Shown: positions 1 to 11,545, counted from the first letter of the stretch. The stretch: 64,000 nucleotides of DNA from Linyphia triangularis (GCA_963978545.1 OZ021729.1:9906001-9970000), one strand, 5' to 3'. Translations and numbers: made by a program. The notes: generated from the letters alone by a model not told the origin.

Positions 1-795
1 TCTATGGAGTGAAATGGATTTTCAATGCGTGTTCACTCAGATTTCACGCATTTTGGCGAACTCTTATCCTCACCTTCGAAATTCCCCTAGAAATGCGATA
101 CAGGTGTAGAAAATTGAAAAACGAATACCTGTAACACAAATATCTCTTCCCTTTGGCATTGTTCATCAATGACCAAAGACTGTTTCTCCTCTGTTTCACT
201 TAAGAGAAAGGATAATGAAAACAACAAATTTATTGACCGCAAAAAAATTTCAAATCGTGATTTATATCTCAAAACAGCAGATAAACCCTTAATCAATGAC
301 CTAAAGAGAAAAAGATGGCATTGGGTCGGCCATGTTCTTAGAAGGGACCCCAAATCCAATGAACGAATCGCCCTAACATGGTCTCCTGACGGTAAAAGGA
401 AGAGAGGACGACCAAGACTGACGTGGAGGCGAATGATCTTGAAGGAAAGAGACAATCTCGGTTGGCCAAGCTGGGCTGTTGCCAGGGAGGCCGCGCTGAA
501 CAGGAGGGACTGGGTTTCGACAATTGCGGCCTCATGCGCCTACAAGGCGTGAAGAGACTCAAGGCAAGGCAAGGCATAATGAAAAAAAAATTAAAGTATA
601 GGGTCAAATTTGACATTTTGGTGCTGGTTTTTTTTTTTTTTTTCTTCCCAAATAAGAGTTATTCAAAAAAAATTGTCAAACTGGCCATTTTTATACAAAT
701 GAAAGAAAATATGAAAACGGTAAATAACACCATTCCACGTCAAATTTAAAAACAGAGACCAGTATTATAGCGTAATTGAAAGTTATGCGATGCTC
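1..795 (-). mobile_element. Copy A of the ACTTTCAATTACCC-ended repeat family, truncated by the window edge
   Basis: Read on the minus strand, 60-215 and about 600-795 match the repeat copies at 2.1-2.4, 6.1-6.4 and 9.1-9.4 kb. Shared blocks are the 'gtttttcaa' stretch after the short purine-rich run and the 'gtaattgaaagt' terminus near 770-782. The middle is replaced by a LINE 3' end on the plus strand (about 216-600), so the LINE landed inside an older copy. Non-autonomous: no coding frame belongs to the family itself. The superfamily is unknown. Confidence 0.6.
225..552 (+). pseudogene. 3' end of a non-LTR retrotransposon (LINE) reverse-transcriptase ORF, 5'-truncated
   Basis: The open frame ending at 552 carries the C-terminal signature seen after the RT domain in many arthropod LINEs: a 'RWHWVGHVLRRDP' block, then 'ALTWSPDGKRKRGRPRLTW', then a WxSWAxAREAAxxRRDW region. 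About 100 residues are recognisably LINE. Upstream residues of the frame come from the repeat it inserted into and are not part of the protein. RT, endonuclease and everything 5' are missing, which is the usual 5' truncation of target-primed insertion. A short A-rich run follows the stop (about 580-592). RTE-like is my guess at clade; a related clade would look similar at this short length. Confidence 0.7.
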
Positions 796-1062
796 CACAC
801 CTCTAGTTTTTAATGCACAGATATTTAAAACATTCAAGAGTTATCCAGTGCCACCTGCATGGCTTGTTTAACTTCACATACCATTTTACTCTGTATCTAC
901 ATAAATATATATTTTTCACATATCCATTCAGACAATGGGGGAAATTAACTCGTAGACAAAACTTATAATTGGATTAGTTTTTGGTTGTGCTTTGTGACTT
1001 CCTGTTGAATATTTGATATCATTGGCAGCTCGTGGTAAAAAATGTTAGAGCAGCCTGAATAT
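796..1062. other. Short spacer without recognisable genes
   Basis: AT-rich sequence between repeat copy A and the LTR at 1063. I see no coding frame, RNA gene or terminal repeat in it. Confidence 0.5.
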
Positions 1063-1525
1063 TGTTACGAATTTTTCCACTGAGGCAATGATGGCACAGT
1101 TTTCACGGTATAAAAATATTTATTCTCTCTTCAGAAAACTCACAAAATTTATTCACAGGCAACAGTTTAATTACTCTCAAGTTTCAACACAAGCTTCAAC
1201 AAAAAATAACTTCGAATTCAGCGATTATACAAGCTCACTCCAATAGGTAAACAAAGCCATCAGCTTTCAACGAAGTCCGAAGTCAATCTGAAAACTTTCC
1301 CGTTCTCCAGTCTTTTATATACAAGCGCGTGAGACATTCGCGAAATTTCCCACCAATTCATCGGAAAAGAAATATCTCGAAACTTCTCGATTGCTTTAGG
1401 TGTTGCCACCTTTTTCTAACCTGTATAATCACTGTTAATAAATAAAATAAGATAAAAATAAATTACAATAGAATTTTAAAATAATACGTCACTATTTACA
1501 CTATATACAGACAATTTGTGCAACA
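1063..1525 (-). mobile_element. Ty3/Gypsy-type LTR (463 bp), solo or remnant 3' LTR
   Basis: The segment begins TGTTACGAA and ends GTGCAACA, so it has TG...CA ends on either strand. On the minus strand there is a TATA-box-like 'tatataaaag' near 1315-1325. Immediately beyond the LTR on the minus-strand upstream side (1526-1555) lies a purine-rich run resembling a polypurine tract. That orientation makes it the 3' LTR of a minus-strand element whose interior is gone. The flanks ('atat' on the left, 'atac' on the right) do not give a clean target duplication. No second LTR was found nearby. Confidence 0.6.
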
Positions 1526-1654
1526 ATACTGATTCCCCCCCCTCCCAATTCCCACGATCATTCATGAATGAAAATTTTTTAATCTTAATTATTCACCCTC
1601 AAAGTTTCCTTTCGATATTTACAGAATGATATGAGAAAGAAAATAGAACTAAGG

Positions 1655-2755
1655 GGTGTGAAACATCGCACAACTTTCAATTACACTATAATACTGACGT
1701 GGAATTGTGTCATTTACCATTTTTATATTTCATTTATGCCATGATTCGTATAGTCTTTTGTTCAAAATACGCGTTTAAAATATAAGCAATAAATTTAGTG
1801 TCGAGTATTACTAAAACCCTCGCAATTAACACACATTTTTTAATCAGGAACCAGTTTATTCAGTAGTTAAATAAATGATAAACAATCACATTTCCTCGAA
1901 ACGCTCACTACATGTGTGAAGTTGAAATCGAAAATATAAATAATTAAAACAACTAATAACAATTATTAAAAGTATAGCACATATCATTACTAAACTTTCC
2001 TAGCTGGCTGAGGTCTAAGTGAATAAAAGTACCACTTACTGCTTAATTGCTCGGCCCAAAATATCAGATTGAAAAACAACTTATGACAATTTAGAAGAAA
2101 TGGATGGTTTGGTGATATTTTTTGCAATAATTCTAGTATAAGTCAAAAAAAAAATCTCCGCCAAAATGGTGATTTTTGCGTTATATTTTTCGATAATCCT
2201 TATATTATCCTTTATTATAAGCGAAACTGAGGGGAGAAGAAAAAATGATCGTTGATGAGGTATACTCAAGGAAAGAGAACTCTGTGTTGAAAGCATTCGT
2301 TTTTCAACTTTTTACGCCATTAAAACATTTTTACTGGAATTTTGGAGGTGGGGATGTTTATAATACCTTAAGAGGCATTACCACAGCGATTTTTATCAAA
2401 ATCGTCAGAGCAATTTTTCAGCAATCATTGAAAAATATTATTTTTTCAATGGGAGCTACCTTTTGCGCATGCGCGATTTTGACGAAAACCTTAATGGTAA
2501 GTCCCATGGCCACCACTAACCCTCATACCAAATTTGAACATCGTAGGTCAATTTGTTATACTTTTTACCACAGACTTTTGTTATACTAATACAGTAGACA
2601 CACAATTTTTCTAGGTCACTTTTTTGCAATTAGGATGTTCCGAAATGTAGAGAAATGCAAAAAAAAAAAAAATCGATTTTTTTTTTTTTTTTTGACCGAA
2701 TACTGTACTTTTATTATCCTATGTATACATATGGGTAATTGAAAGTAAAAATAAC
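1655..2755 (+). mobile_element. Copy B of the ACTTTCAATTACCC-ended repeat family
   Basis: The 5' end 'aactttcaattac' is near 1673 and the 3' end 'gggtaattgaaagt' near 2735-2748, an inverted terminal match of about 14 bp. The interior aligns with copies at 6.07 and 9.03 kb: the 'ggcgatattttttgc' block, the 'aacatcgtaggtcaattt' block and the A-run/TCGA/T-run near 2660-2690. About 330 bp (roughly 1750-2080) has no counterpart in the other copies and is probably a secondary insertion. The small ORF at 2245-2589 is a by-product, because the same frame is not kept in other copies. Confidence 0.65.
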
Positions 2756-4186
2756 TTATTTAAACTTACTTATAACTGGCTTAATGTCTCAAAATGGCTC
2801 AATTATAAGTTTTAGTATTGAATTGACAAAAAAAAAAAAGCATGTATAAACTTATCACAGAAACTATTTCCGCTATGTGTAGAAAATTCTAAGAAATCCT
2901 CGTTTCTCTCCGACTATGTAACGACTATGAAGTCTATCATTCTAAGTTCAGTAGTGGATGCTAAGGGGTGGGAGAGAGGGGTCATAAAGTTTATATTTTT
3001 TCTGTTCCTCAGAACCAACAAGAATGTCAAAGTTCGACGATTTTTGTTTAATAACAGATAATGTCTTAAATACTCGTCTTCTATCGAACCATAACTCACT
3101 AAAAAATAAAATTATAAAAAACGAAATAAGTTGAGTCAATGACAATAAATATTTGACAGAAAAATTATTTTGGTTGATTAAAATATCTTAGATTCATAGT
3201 AATGTCAAAAAAAGGTCGAGGGAAACGCCCCCTCCCTCCACAATTCCATGAATGGGTGTGAGAGGTAAGGGAATGAAAAAAGTCAATAAATTAATTTGAA
3301 AACTTTACAAGAAAATTATTTTATGATTTTAGTTTATTAAAATATTATACGAAGAAAATAATTCTTACCTATCAAAAATGTACCTGTTCCTCCCCCTACC
3401 CTCTTTAATTAGAACACTTATAGGCTAAAATAAAGTTTTAAAATAAGCTAGTAAATTTAAAGAAAATAAGTTAACTACCTTATTTGCATGGGCGCCGCCA
3501 GGAAGGTAAAAGAAGGTGCACTCACACCCCCTTAGCTTATAAAAATTACAAAAATATGGAGGGGAAAAAACAGTTGACTTGATTAGGAAAAAAGAGGTTG
3601 TGTACCGCATAGAATAGGTTTTAAGTTACTCATTTAAACAGAAAATTAATGAACAACTGTTAATTAACATTTAATTAAGAAATTGAATTCTTATTTTTAT
3701 AAAAGATTAAGGTGTGGATAAAAACTTTAATTCTCTTGCACCCCCCCCCCCCCCTCTTCCCTGCAATTAACCTTACCAGAGCTCGTGCTAATATGTTAGT
3801 AGTTATTATTCCACAATGCGTTAGGATCACTTAAGTTAAATAAATGGACGAACGACCAACAACGGTGAACACTTTCTAATGTTTTTAAAACTTCAAATAG
3901 GGTTTGGAAACAATATTGAGAAGCAAATAGTGTTGGTTCCAATAACCATTAGGGACGCTATTTAATAATTTATTTCTATGTAAAGTAATCACAGCCAGAT
4001 AAACCTATATTTAAATATGTTCAAACCTGAAAGGTTCAACACTGAAGATATACTGTTCAAGAATTCCTGGCGAATCTGATGTTACCATCAAAAAAGAAGT
4101 CGTTTGCGTTTGATTATACGTATAGCGATCGGGTACGGAATACTCGGTGTGTGAGGTGTGAGTATCCGCACTTGAACGTTTCTTAT
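2756..4186. other. Gene-poor AT-rich stretch with hAT-like debris
   Basis: No gene supported. It contains a C19 homopolymer near 3740-3758 and, at 3487-3530, a GGGCGCCGCCAGG-containing GC-rich run of the sort seen at hAT transposon ends, but I could not find a matching opposite end or target duplication. The short ORFs at 2914-3145 and 3425-3610 (minus) show no motif. Confidence 0.4.
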
Positions 4187-4233
4187 TTAATGCATCCACA
4201 ATCTTCCCGAAGGACCACTTTTTCTAGTTGGCC
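4187..4233 (-). other. Weak candidate second exon for the 5.5-kb gene model
   Basis: On the minus strand an acceptor-like 'aatacag' precedes 4233. Read in phase with the candidate first exon at 5445-5535, the frame stays open 15 codons to a TAA at 4187-4189. A second AG just downstream gives an equally short alternative. Short length and lack of homology make this a poor call; the true next exon may lie outside the window. Confidence 0.12.
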
Positions 4234-4754
4234 CTGTATTCTCATACGATTGCAATGGACAATTTTTAAAAGAGAGTGAAGTGGAACCTTCTTTATATGG
4301 TTTTCTATTACTCTCTAGGCAAATAAGATTACACTCAAACAACACTGGAATTGAAATTCTGGTTCATTTTTAAACAACATGATAAATTTTTAATGTCTCT
4401 TTTTTTTTCTTTCTTTTTTTTTCCCCTTCTTCCTTCCTTCCATATACAATTTACAAGTATAAGTAACAATAAGTGTCAACAAATTCTAAATTGATGATTG
4501 ACTGCTATTTTATGGAGCTTGTGTTATTAATCTTTGTTCCGAATGTTGTTTACATTTCTGTACCATTAAAGAATCATCGTTAAAAATAATTTACTAAAAC
4601 AAGGTCAAAGAATTCTAACATTTAACTGCTAAAGATATTGGTTTTCCTTATGCGTTTCCACTCTAAAATCCAATGAGATGCTTGAACTTACACTAATTAT
4701 TCGATTTGGTTTATTTAGATAGGTTATTAATTGGTTCTATTAAATCAAACGAAT

Positions 4755-5335
4755 TGAGATACAAATCTGCAAATACAATCAATAACGAATGTCAATGCGT
4801 AATGCATTCAGTTATGCATTTTTTACCGTTAGAAAAGAGATCACAATATTTGAACTAGCTCAGAATAGAACAATAGAGCTTTAACTGATTTTGAAAAAAT
4901 GTTTAGTGTAATGGTTTCAAATGACAGAAATATAAACAAATTATTCGAAACCTCAACGGGGCAACACATGTACCATAATTTCGAAATTAAACCATCAACA
5001 AGCAACCAAAAAACGGGCAATCAAATCATGTTATTTAGAATGCATGCAATCAAAGCATGTCGAATTAAGATGCAAATCTGTAAATTGAATAAAAAACAAC
5101 AAATGTCAATACATAATACATTCAGTTTTCCTTTTTGTACCGTTAGAGTAGAGGAAATAACAATATTTCGAATGACTCAGAATAGAGCTTTAACTGATAT
5201 TGAAATAAAAATTTTAGTATTCTGGTTCCAAGTTGCAGAAATATAAACAAAATATATTCAAGATATCCATAACTGCGATATTAAACCTTCAACAAAGCAC
5301 CTAAAAAACGAGCAATCAAAGCATGTCATTAAAAA
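4755..5335 (+). repeat. Imperfect direct tandem duplication, period about 300 bp
   Basis: Two adjacent diverged copies (about 4755-5062 and 5063-5335) share in order: 'aattaagatgcaaatctg'-like, 'aatgcattcag', 'taccgttaga', 'agagctttaactgat', 'gcagaaatataaacaaa' and 'caatcaaa(g/t)catgt' blocks. The 115-codon frame at 4899-5246 runs through the repeat but has no recognisable domain and is probably not a gene. Confidence 0.65.
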
Positions 5336-5444
5336 CAAAAGATACACAAATAAAGACCCCAACACTTCAAAATAGTAAATGACGCATTCTAGATTCTACA
5401 ATGAATAGTGAAAAATAACGGAAGAACAGAACTAAGCACATTAC

Positions 5445-5535
5445 CATGTCTATTCCCTGATCCAGCTGGAGTTCGCACACACAGACGCTGTTTTGGCGGG
5501 GTACATTTATGCGTGCTCATATTGATCGGTTCCAT
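5445..5535 (-). CDS. Candidate first coding exon, unidentified (possibly E2F4/5-like)
   Basis: On the minus strand an ATG at 5533-5535 (second in-frame ATG at 5518-5520) opens 30 codons to a good donor, G|gtaatg, at 5445/5444, in phase 1. The peptide is basic and proline-containing and ends RTPAGSGNRH. This resembles the short N-terminal leader that precedes the conserved R-H-E-K-S-L block of E2F4/5 transcription factors; the split codon starts with G, as a Glu codon would. It lies in the only CpG-rich patch of the left third of the window. Downstream exons were not found before position 1. Existence of an exon is plausible; the E2F identity is a guess. Confidence 0.3.
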
Positions 5536-5660
5536 CGGCAGCTGTGCGCATGCGTTACTCTTCCAGCTGGGAACGCACCCAAGGTAAACAATAGTTTACG
5601 GCCGCGTTTTATGACGTAAAAGTATATTTCGCTATATTTATAGACAAGAAGGGTTTCTTT
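5536..5660 (-). promoter_or_regulatory. Possible CpG-rich promoter/5' UTR
   Basis: Just upstream of the candidate ATG the sequence becomes GC- and CpG-rich compared with its surroundings. It includes 'acggccgcg' and a TGACGTAA CREB/ATF-like site near 5611-5618. An E2F-consensus TTTTGGCGGG lies inside the candidate exon at about 5491-5500. No experimental mark is available; support is base composition and position only. Confidence 0.25.
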
Positions 5661-5704
5661 TAAGTTCGCTACTTGAACGCTTGCCGCAATGCCGTGAATG
5701 TGAT

Positions 5705-6065
5705 GTCCAGGGGCGGAATTAGAGTATGGGAGGGTTCCCTCCCCCCCAACGCCAGCAACTTTAAAAAGATATTAATTGTGCAAGGTGTTTATAATTAGAG
5801 TTCTACTTTTAAAAAGCTGTATAAAAACACCACTTGTCAGAATGAACTGAAATTTTATCTGAATATAAAAAACTATTTCGAATTTTTTTTTTTTTTTTTT
5901 TTTTTTTTTTCCCCACCATAACATTTTTTTTTTTTTTTAAAGCCATGATTTGACTTTAGAAAAAATGCCATGCTTTTGAAATCATACTGTTTTAAAGATG
6001 AGCTTAAATTACAATCATCCCGTAGTTATTATATAATTAAAGTTCACGTTTAAAACATTGTTTAA
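5705..6065. other. Intergenic, with a hAT-like end and long T-runs
   Basis: At 5708-5735 there is a CAGGGGCGGAATTAGAG-type sequence typical of hAT terminal repeats, but no partner end was found. A T29-class homopolymer occurs near 5884-5911 and a second T-run near 5925-5938. No gene seen. Confidence 0.35.
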
Positions 6066-6813
6066 ACTAGGGAGGTGGAACATTGTATAACTTTCAATTA
6101 CTCTATATTACTGATGAGGGTTTGATTTATGACATATACCGTTTTCATATTTCCATCATTCGTTTAGAAAAGATGGACAGTTTGGCGATATTTTTTGCGA
6201 CAATTCTTCTATGGGTCTCTAAAAAAAAATCTTCGCCATAATGATGAGTTTGGCGATATAGTTTTCGATAGTTCTTATATTATCCTTTCTTATTTATAAG
6301 TGAAATTGAGAAGGGGAGAAAAACCATCGTTAATAAGCTATGTTCAAACAAAGGAACTCTGTGTTGAAGGCATTCGTTTTTCAATTTTTTACACTATTAA
6401 AGCATTTTTAAGGGAATTTAACTAGTGGGGATTTTTAAAACACCTTAAGAGGCATTACCACTGCGATTTTGATTAAAATCGTTAGAGCCGTTTTTTAGCA
6501 ATCGTTAAAAAACATGATTTTTTCAATAGCAGCTACCTTATGCACATGCGCGAATTTGACGAAAACCTTAATGGAAAATCCCATGGCCACCACCTACCCG
6601 CATACCAAATTTGTACATCGTAGGCCAATTTGTTCGGGAGTTATGCTGACCACAGACAGACATTTTTTCTAGATCACTTTTTTGAAATCGGGATGTTCCA
6701 AAACGTAGAGAAATGCAAAAAAAAAAAAAATCGAGTTTTTTTTTTTTTTTTTTTTTTTTTACCGAATCCTATACTTTTATTACCCTATGCATACATATGG
6801 GTAATTGAAAGTT
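6066..6813 (+). mobile_element. Copy C of the ACTTTCAATTACCC-ended repeat family
   Basis: This is the most complete copy. The 5' terminus 'aactttcaattactc' is near 6090 and the 3' terminus 'gggtaattgaaagt' near 6800-6813. Conserved internal blocks include 'gaggcattaccactgcgat', 'catgcgcgaatttgacg', 'aacatcgtaggccaattt', 'ttcgggagttatgctgacc', and the A13/TCGA/T25 run near 6718-6760. No transposase frame is present, so the family is non-autonomous in this window. Confidence 0.7.
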
Positions 6814-7985
6814 AAAAACATTCCTCCGAATTACATAAAAATTTACCTGAATATGCTCGAAGAAAGAGGAAAATGTCAGGGCATAAGAAACAAGAATAGC
6901 TCGAAAAACTCTTTTGCTCTTATACCACATCTTTCAGCTATAGGGGGGGGGGGGGGGGTACACAACACTGTGTGTATGTCTTTGTGTGTTTTTTACAGAC
7001 GATTTTTTTTTTACAGTATTTTGAAAATTGAACTTATAAACATTCTGTATGGTTTTATCTTTTAAACTTTTAAATCTCTCCACAAAAAAGACACGTGTAA
7101 AATATGATTACTGTTCGATAATGGGTGCCAAGAAGTCCAAAAGTAGAGGGGGCAAAGATGATCGGCGTTTAAAATGTCGCAAAGCGACAGATTGCCTGAA
7201 CACTATTGAAATTTTCGCATTTTCTTCCACTATTTGCAGTTTGATTCCCTTCCCCCCCCCCCCCAATTTTTTTTACAATTTTTTACACCCAATACCTTCC
7301 TTTTAGTCTCTCCCTTGTTGCATGAATCGCTAAAGGAATACTTCGTAGTCGTACTACATAGAACTTACCATGTCAATTAAGCAAACGATCCATATAAGTA
7401 TCTCTAAACGAAAACCAAACTTCACAGAGCCTAGAAATTGGTGATAAATGCCTTCCATAATTAACTCGCAACATTTAAACGCTCCACTATCAATGCCATG
7501 GGCGTGTTCAATTCGTAAGTTGCAAAAGATATTACTAAAAGAAAATGCATACCTGAAATGAGTTTGACTTCACTTTCAAACGACATGTGTCAGATTCAGT
7601 TGAAATTTTGAAATACGATTGCTTCACAATGAAAATCTTTTGTACTAATTGTTTTGAAACATAGGCACTGATTTCAAGATGCTTCATCATGGTACTAATT
7701 AATATCAAAATTCAACGTACTTTTTCCTTTAAATATCGTCTTTTTTTTTTCTTTTTTTTCTTCTTTTTTTTTTAACAATGAGAAAACTATGATTGTCATT
7801 CTAGCTTTTCACTTTAGGAATCTACAAAATTTCTTCATTTCGGTAACTATCTGCTAAAGTTAAAAGGAATATATAACCACAATCTCATTGAATTACAAGC
7901 TTAAAACTGTCACTTGCAACAATCTGATGCTGTTTACACCCTTTAGATCAAATTCGTTTCTATGCGTGTTTGTTTGTGGCGACCA
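6814..7985. other. Gene-poor stretch with homopolymers
   Basis: Contains a G16-class run near 6943-6958, a C-run near 7252-7264 and a pyrimidine tract at 7740-7775. The ORFs at 6805-7306 are low-complexity and carry no domain. I see no RNA gene. Confidence 0.4.
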
Positions 7986-8110
7986 AATCTTTGGACGGCT
8001 AATTATCCCACTTGCTGTCATCCAATCGAGATGAAACTTGGCAGATAGACTCGTTATTGATCACGATGCACTCTATTAAGTTTTGAGGGGATAAAAAATT
8101 GGGGAAAGGC
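7986..8110 (-). repeat. Dispersed repeat 'GAATGCATTGTCATC' family, copy 1
   Basis: The reverse complement matches the sequences at 33.77-33.86, 34.07-34.17, 41.92-42.00, 58.90-58.96 and 62.39-62.47 kb. The shared consensus runs through 'aatagaatgcat', 'tctatctgc', 'aagtttca', 'gattggatga' and 'agcaagtggg' to 'ttaattag'. Non-coding, and diverged enough to be old. It resembles 3' portions of arthropod non-autonomous repeats, but I cannot assign a class. Confidence 0.55.
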
Positions 8111-9026
8111 ATGGAATCGATGGTCTTAAATTCTTTTAACTTTAGCGATGGGGACCAAACACTATCAAAATTGAATCTGAGCCCAAAATCGCTTAAAAAC
8201 CCTAGTAGCATAAAAACGCTGACCAATATCGCTCAACACTGGCAAATACCGATGTAAACAGTTGTAAACTGGCCGTTTGCTACGGATTTTGGCTAATCCT
8301 GCCTAGTGCTAGGTATAATCGCCAATTTTTCACTTTTACCAAGGGATGAAGACTTGATGGGGGGGGGGGGGGGAGAGCGATGCTCGGTGTGTGTTGCGGG
8401 GAGGGAGGAGATTGGCCCAAAGTTTCCGGACACCACTTTTTCATGAAATACCTACTAATTATATTGAACTTAATTTCATACCACACAATACATTTTTTAT
8501 GACTTAAGTAGCTAAGTTATTTGTATCCAAATTAGTTCAGAAACATTTTATGGAAAGAGTAAGAGCACTAACCAATTAATTCATCATTACAAATAACTTA
8601 TTTCAATATCATAGATTATTTTAAAAGATATACTTTTATGATATTACTCTAAAATGAAGAAAGAAAATTTTAAGAATTATGGATAATGATTAATGAAAAT
8701 AGAGCCTATACCAGTAATCTCATCATTACAAAATTACTTATTTATAGTATTATTCAACACTTTAAAATATTTATATGAAATTGCTTAAAAGAGTTGCTGC
8801 ACTTACTTGATTTTTGGGGGAGAGGGATGGATAGTATTCGTTTACTAACAAATATTGTGTTTATTTTCTATTTTGATGGGATTTTTTTTCTCCTTAGAAC
8901 AGATTTCGCCACTTACTTTTAGAAGCTTATGTTGGAGCTTTTCGCGGGCCAGAATCACCAATATAAGTATCATTAATTGTTGTCGATTTAACAATATACA
9001 GCATTTCTGAAAACTAAAAATACTTG
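8111..9026. other. No gene recognised
   Basis: AT-rich apart from a G-run near 8359-8375 next to a GC-rich patch up to about 8430. No motif-bearing ORF, RNA gene or paired terminal repeat was seen. Confidence 0.4.
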
Positions 9027-9753
9027 GGGTGTGGAACATCGCACAACTATCATGATATATAACATTGGTCAATTGGTCATTGCAGTAAAATTTGACATGG
9101 TGTTACTAATCAATTTCTTATTTTGAATCACTTAAGTAAAAATGGCCAGTTTGGCGATATTTTTGGCAATAATTTTTATATGAGTAAAAAAAAAAACGAC
9201 GCCAAAATAGCAAAATTGGTGATATTATACGGTAAACGTTACATTGTCCTTGCTTTTGCGTGAAGCACAAAAAATCAATCGTTGATGTGCGATGCTTGCT
9301 CGAGGGAGAGAGCTCTGTGTCACTCGTTTTTCAACTTTTTAAACTTTGGTCGCATTTTTATGTGTATTTCGGAGGTGGGGATGTTTCATACACTCTCCGA
9401 GGCATTACCACAGCGATTTTGAACAAATTAGTTAGAGCCGTTTTTTAGCAACTACTGAAAAACTGAATTTTTTTCAATGTCAGCTGCTTGATACGCATGC
9501 GCGATTTTGACGAAAACCTTAATGGTAAGTCCCTGTGCCATCACCAACCCGCACACCAAATTTGAACATCGTAGATCAATCAATTTGTTCGGGAGTTATG
9601 CTGACTACAGACAGACATTTCTTCTAGATCTCTTTTTTGAAATCAGGATGTTCCGAAACGTGGTAAAAATATCTTTTTTTTTTTTTTTCTTCTTTGGACC
9701 GAATATTATATTTTTATTACTCTATGTATACGTATGGGTAATTGAAAGTAAAA
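9027..9753 (+). mobile_element. Copy D of the ACTTTCAATTACCC-ended repeat family
   Basis: Begins 'ggggtgtggaacatcgcac' as copies B and C do and ends 'gggtaattgaaagta' near 9735-9750. The interior matches copy C block for block ('gaggcattaccacagcgat', 'catgcgcgattttgacg', 'ttcgggagttatgctgac'). The 5' terminal inverted repeat has decayed ('aactatcatgat'). The ORFs at 9260-9448 and 9507-9761 are repeat by-products. Confidence 0.65.
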
Positions 9754-9783
9754 AACATTAGCATTTTTCTTATCTTAATAAAG

Positions 9784-11537
9784 CATTGGCGGCTTCAAGG
9801 GGGGGCCATGGCCCCCCCTTGAAGGGTTCCCTCTTCCTCCCTAGCCCTTTTGAATATCCCAAAATTCTTTGAGAATCTCTAGTTTAAAAAACGGTGAAAA
9901 TACAGATTTGTAAGCACAATTTCATTAACGTCAATTTTTTCTTTACAGTACAAAGAATTATAGCTCCCCTCAGAAAAAAACCCTGGTTTTAAATGTATTT
10001 ACGTACACAACACAATACTCGGTACACAGCACAAGACACAAATACTCAGGTAGTGACTATCCCCCTCCCAAACGACGATTTCCTTTTTCCCCGGGCCTCT
10101 GCCCCTTTTTGGAACAACCATGCTCTTCTAAGCAACCATGGCGCCGAGGGTGATTATTTTTCAACACATAATTCTGCAAAAAGAAACCTTGTTTTAAAGA
10201 ACTGTTTAGAAAAACGAAATCGAGATCTAGGTAAATTTTTGGGAACACAACTTTCAGGACTGTGTGAGACACGCTGGGTTGAAAGGCATGATGGTGTTAT
10301 TCAATTCCGCGAAGCTCTATCTTACATAATTGAAACGCTTGAAACGATTTCAAACTGGTCGGACCTAACCAATTCCTCTAATGCATTTTCAGATCTATGC
10401 TCACTTTGCAGTGTCCAGTTTGTTTCAGCTTTAGTACCATTAATTGATGTCTTGAAGCAAACTCTACCACTAAGCAGAAAACTTCAGGCTCCTGATCTCG
10501 ATTTGCGAAAAGCTGCGTCCATTGTTGAAGATACAATTTCGGTTTTTCAGAAGAAGCGCCAAGACTGCGTGGAATCTTTTTCTATTCTATTCAATGAGGT
10601 TGAAGATATATGTTTGGAGCTTGAAATTAATGTGAATCTTCCACGCCTAGCTACTACAATACTACAATACTCAAATACCAGAAGAGTATTTTAGAATCTC
10701 GGTTTACATACCTTTATTGGATAATGTAATTGAAGGCCTAATAGGAAGATTTCCAAAAGAAAATTTGGATTATTTTGGCCTTCGATTACTGATTCCAACC
10801 CCCGATATGGAAAAGCCAACAGAATAAGAAAGCAACGAGCTTCAAAACTTATTAAAGAAGTTCATACCAATTTTAGGACTGACACAAATGAGTGTTATTC
10901 TGATTGAAAGTGAGCTAGCACTATGGAGAGAGAAATGGAAAAAAGAAGAAAAGCTCCCCACTTCTGCCATAGATGCAATGAGAGCTTGTGACAAAGATGT
11001 ATATCCTACTATTTATGCGTTGCTTAAAATTTTGGCAACACTACCAGTTAGCGTTGCCTCTGCTGAAAGAAGTTTCTCTACCCTTCGACGCTTGAAAACG
11101 TGGCTAAGAGCTAGAATGGGGGAAGAAAGGTTAGCAGGACTTTGCTTGTTGCATACTCACAGAGACATAAACATTGATGTGAGCTGTGTCATAGACAGAT
11201 TTTAAAAAACAAAGCAAAGGAAATTGGATTTTGTTCTTTAGGCTTTCAAAGAATAAAGAAGTGTGATTGTAAAACAATTATTAACCATTTTTATTTTTTG
11301 TAATTTCTTTGTTTTACTTTTTTCTTATTTTTCAGGAGAGCAATTCAAACTTAAATTAACTTTTTTAATTCTGCATTAAATGAAAATTACTAATTTAGAA
11401 AATTCTACACTTATCATTGCAATCAAGCTTTTAATCAGCAGTTAGTTTATTACAATTAGGTTACATAGTGCATACATTTTACGAACTTAAAGTTTAAAAT
11501 GGCCCCCCCCTGAAAAATGAACCTAGGGCCGCCTTTG
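9784..11537 (+). mobile_element. hAT-superfamily DNA transposon, 1754 bp, with 8-bp target duplication
   Basis: The ends are CATTGGCGGC at 9784 and, inverted, CAAAGGCGGC ending at 11537. Both sides carry the same octamer TAATAAAG (9776-9783 and 11538-11545), the duplication length diagnostic of hAT. C/G-rich blocks sit just inside both ends. The interior encodes a broken hAT transposase (about 10090-11205) with the C-terminal dimerisation region intact. It is shorter than an autonomous element and its reading frame is interrupted, so it is immobile unless helped in trans. Confidence 0.88.
10090..11205 (+). pseudogene. hAT transposase (ZMYM/P52rIPK-like type), broken
   Basis: Three frame blocks read as one protein with damage. 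The first, to about 10680, has the 'LCETRWVERHDG' block characteristic of hAT transposases that resemble ZMYM1 and the 52-kDa repressor of PKR inhibitor. A frameshift near 10640-10690 follows. The next block runs to an in-frame TAA at 10825-10827. The last block (open through 10888-11205) ends in the hAT dimerisation motif 'PVSVASAERSFSTLRRLK' followed by 'RARMGEERLAGLCLLHTHRD'. The zinc-finger N-terminus and first catalytic Asp region are missing or unrecognisable. The protein would bind transposon ends and cut DNA in the nucleus if intact. Confidence 0.85.
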
Positions 11538-11545
11538 TAATAAAG

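Noticed and set aside
4011..4199. 62-codon minus-strand ORF near 4.1 kb as a continuation of the 5.5-kb exon
   Set aside because: Its frame does not match the phase of the candidate first exon through either nearby acceptor.
4899..5246. 115-codon ORF
   Set aside because: It runs through a diverged tandem duplication, has AT-rich residue bias and shows no domain or splice context.
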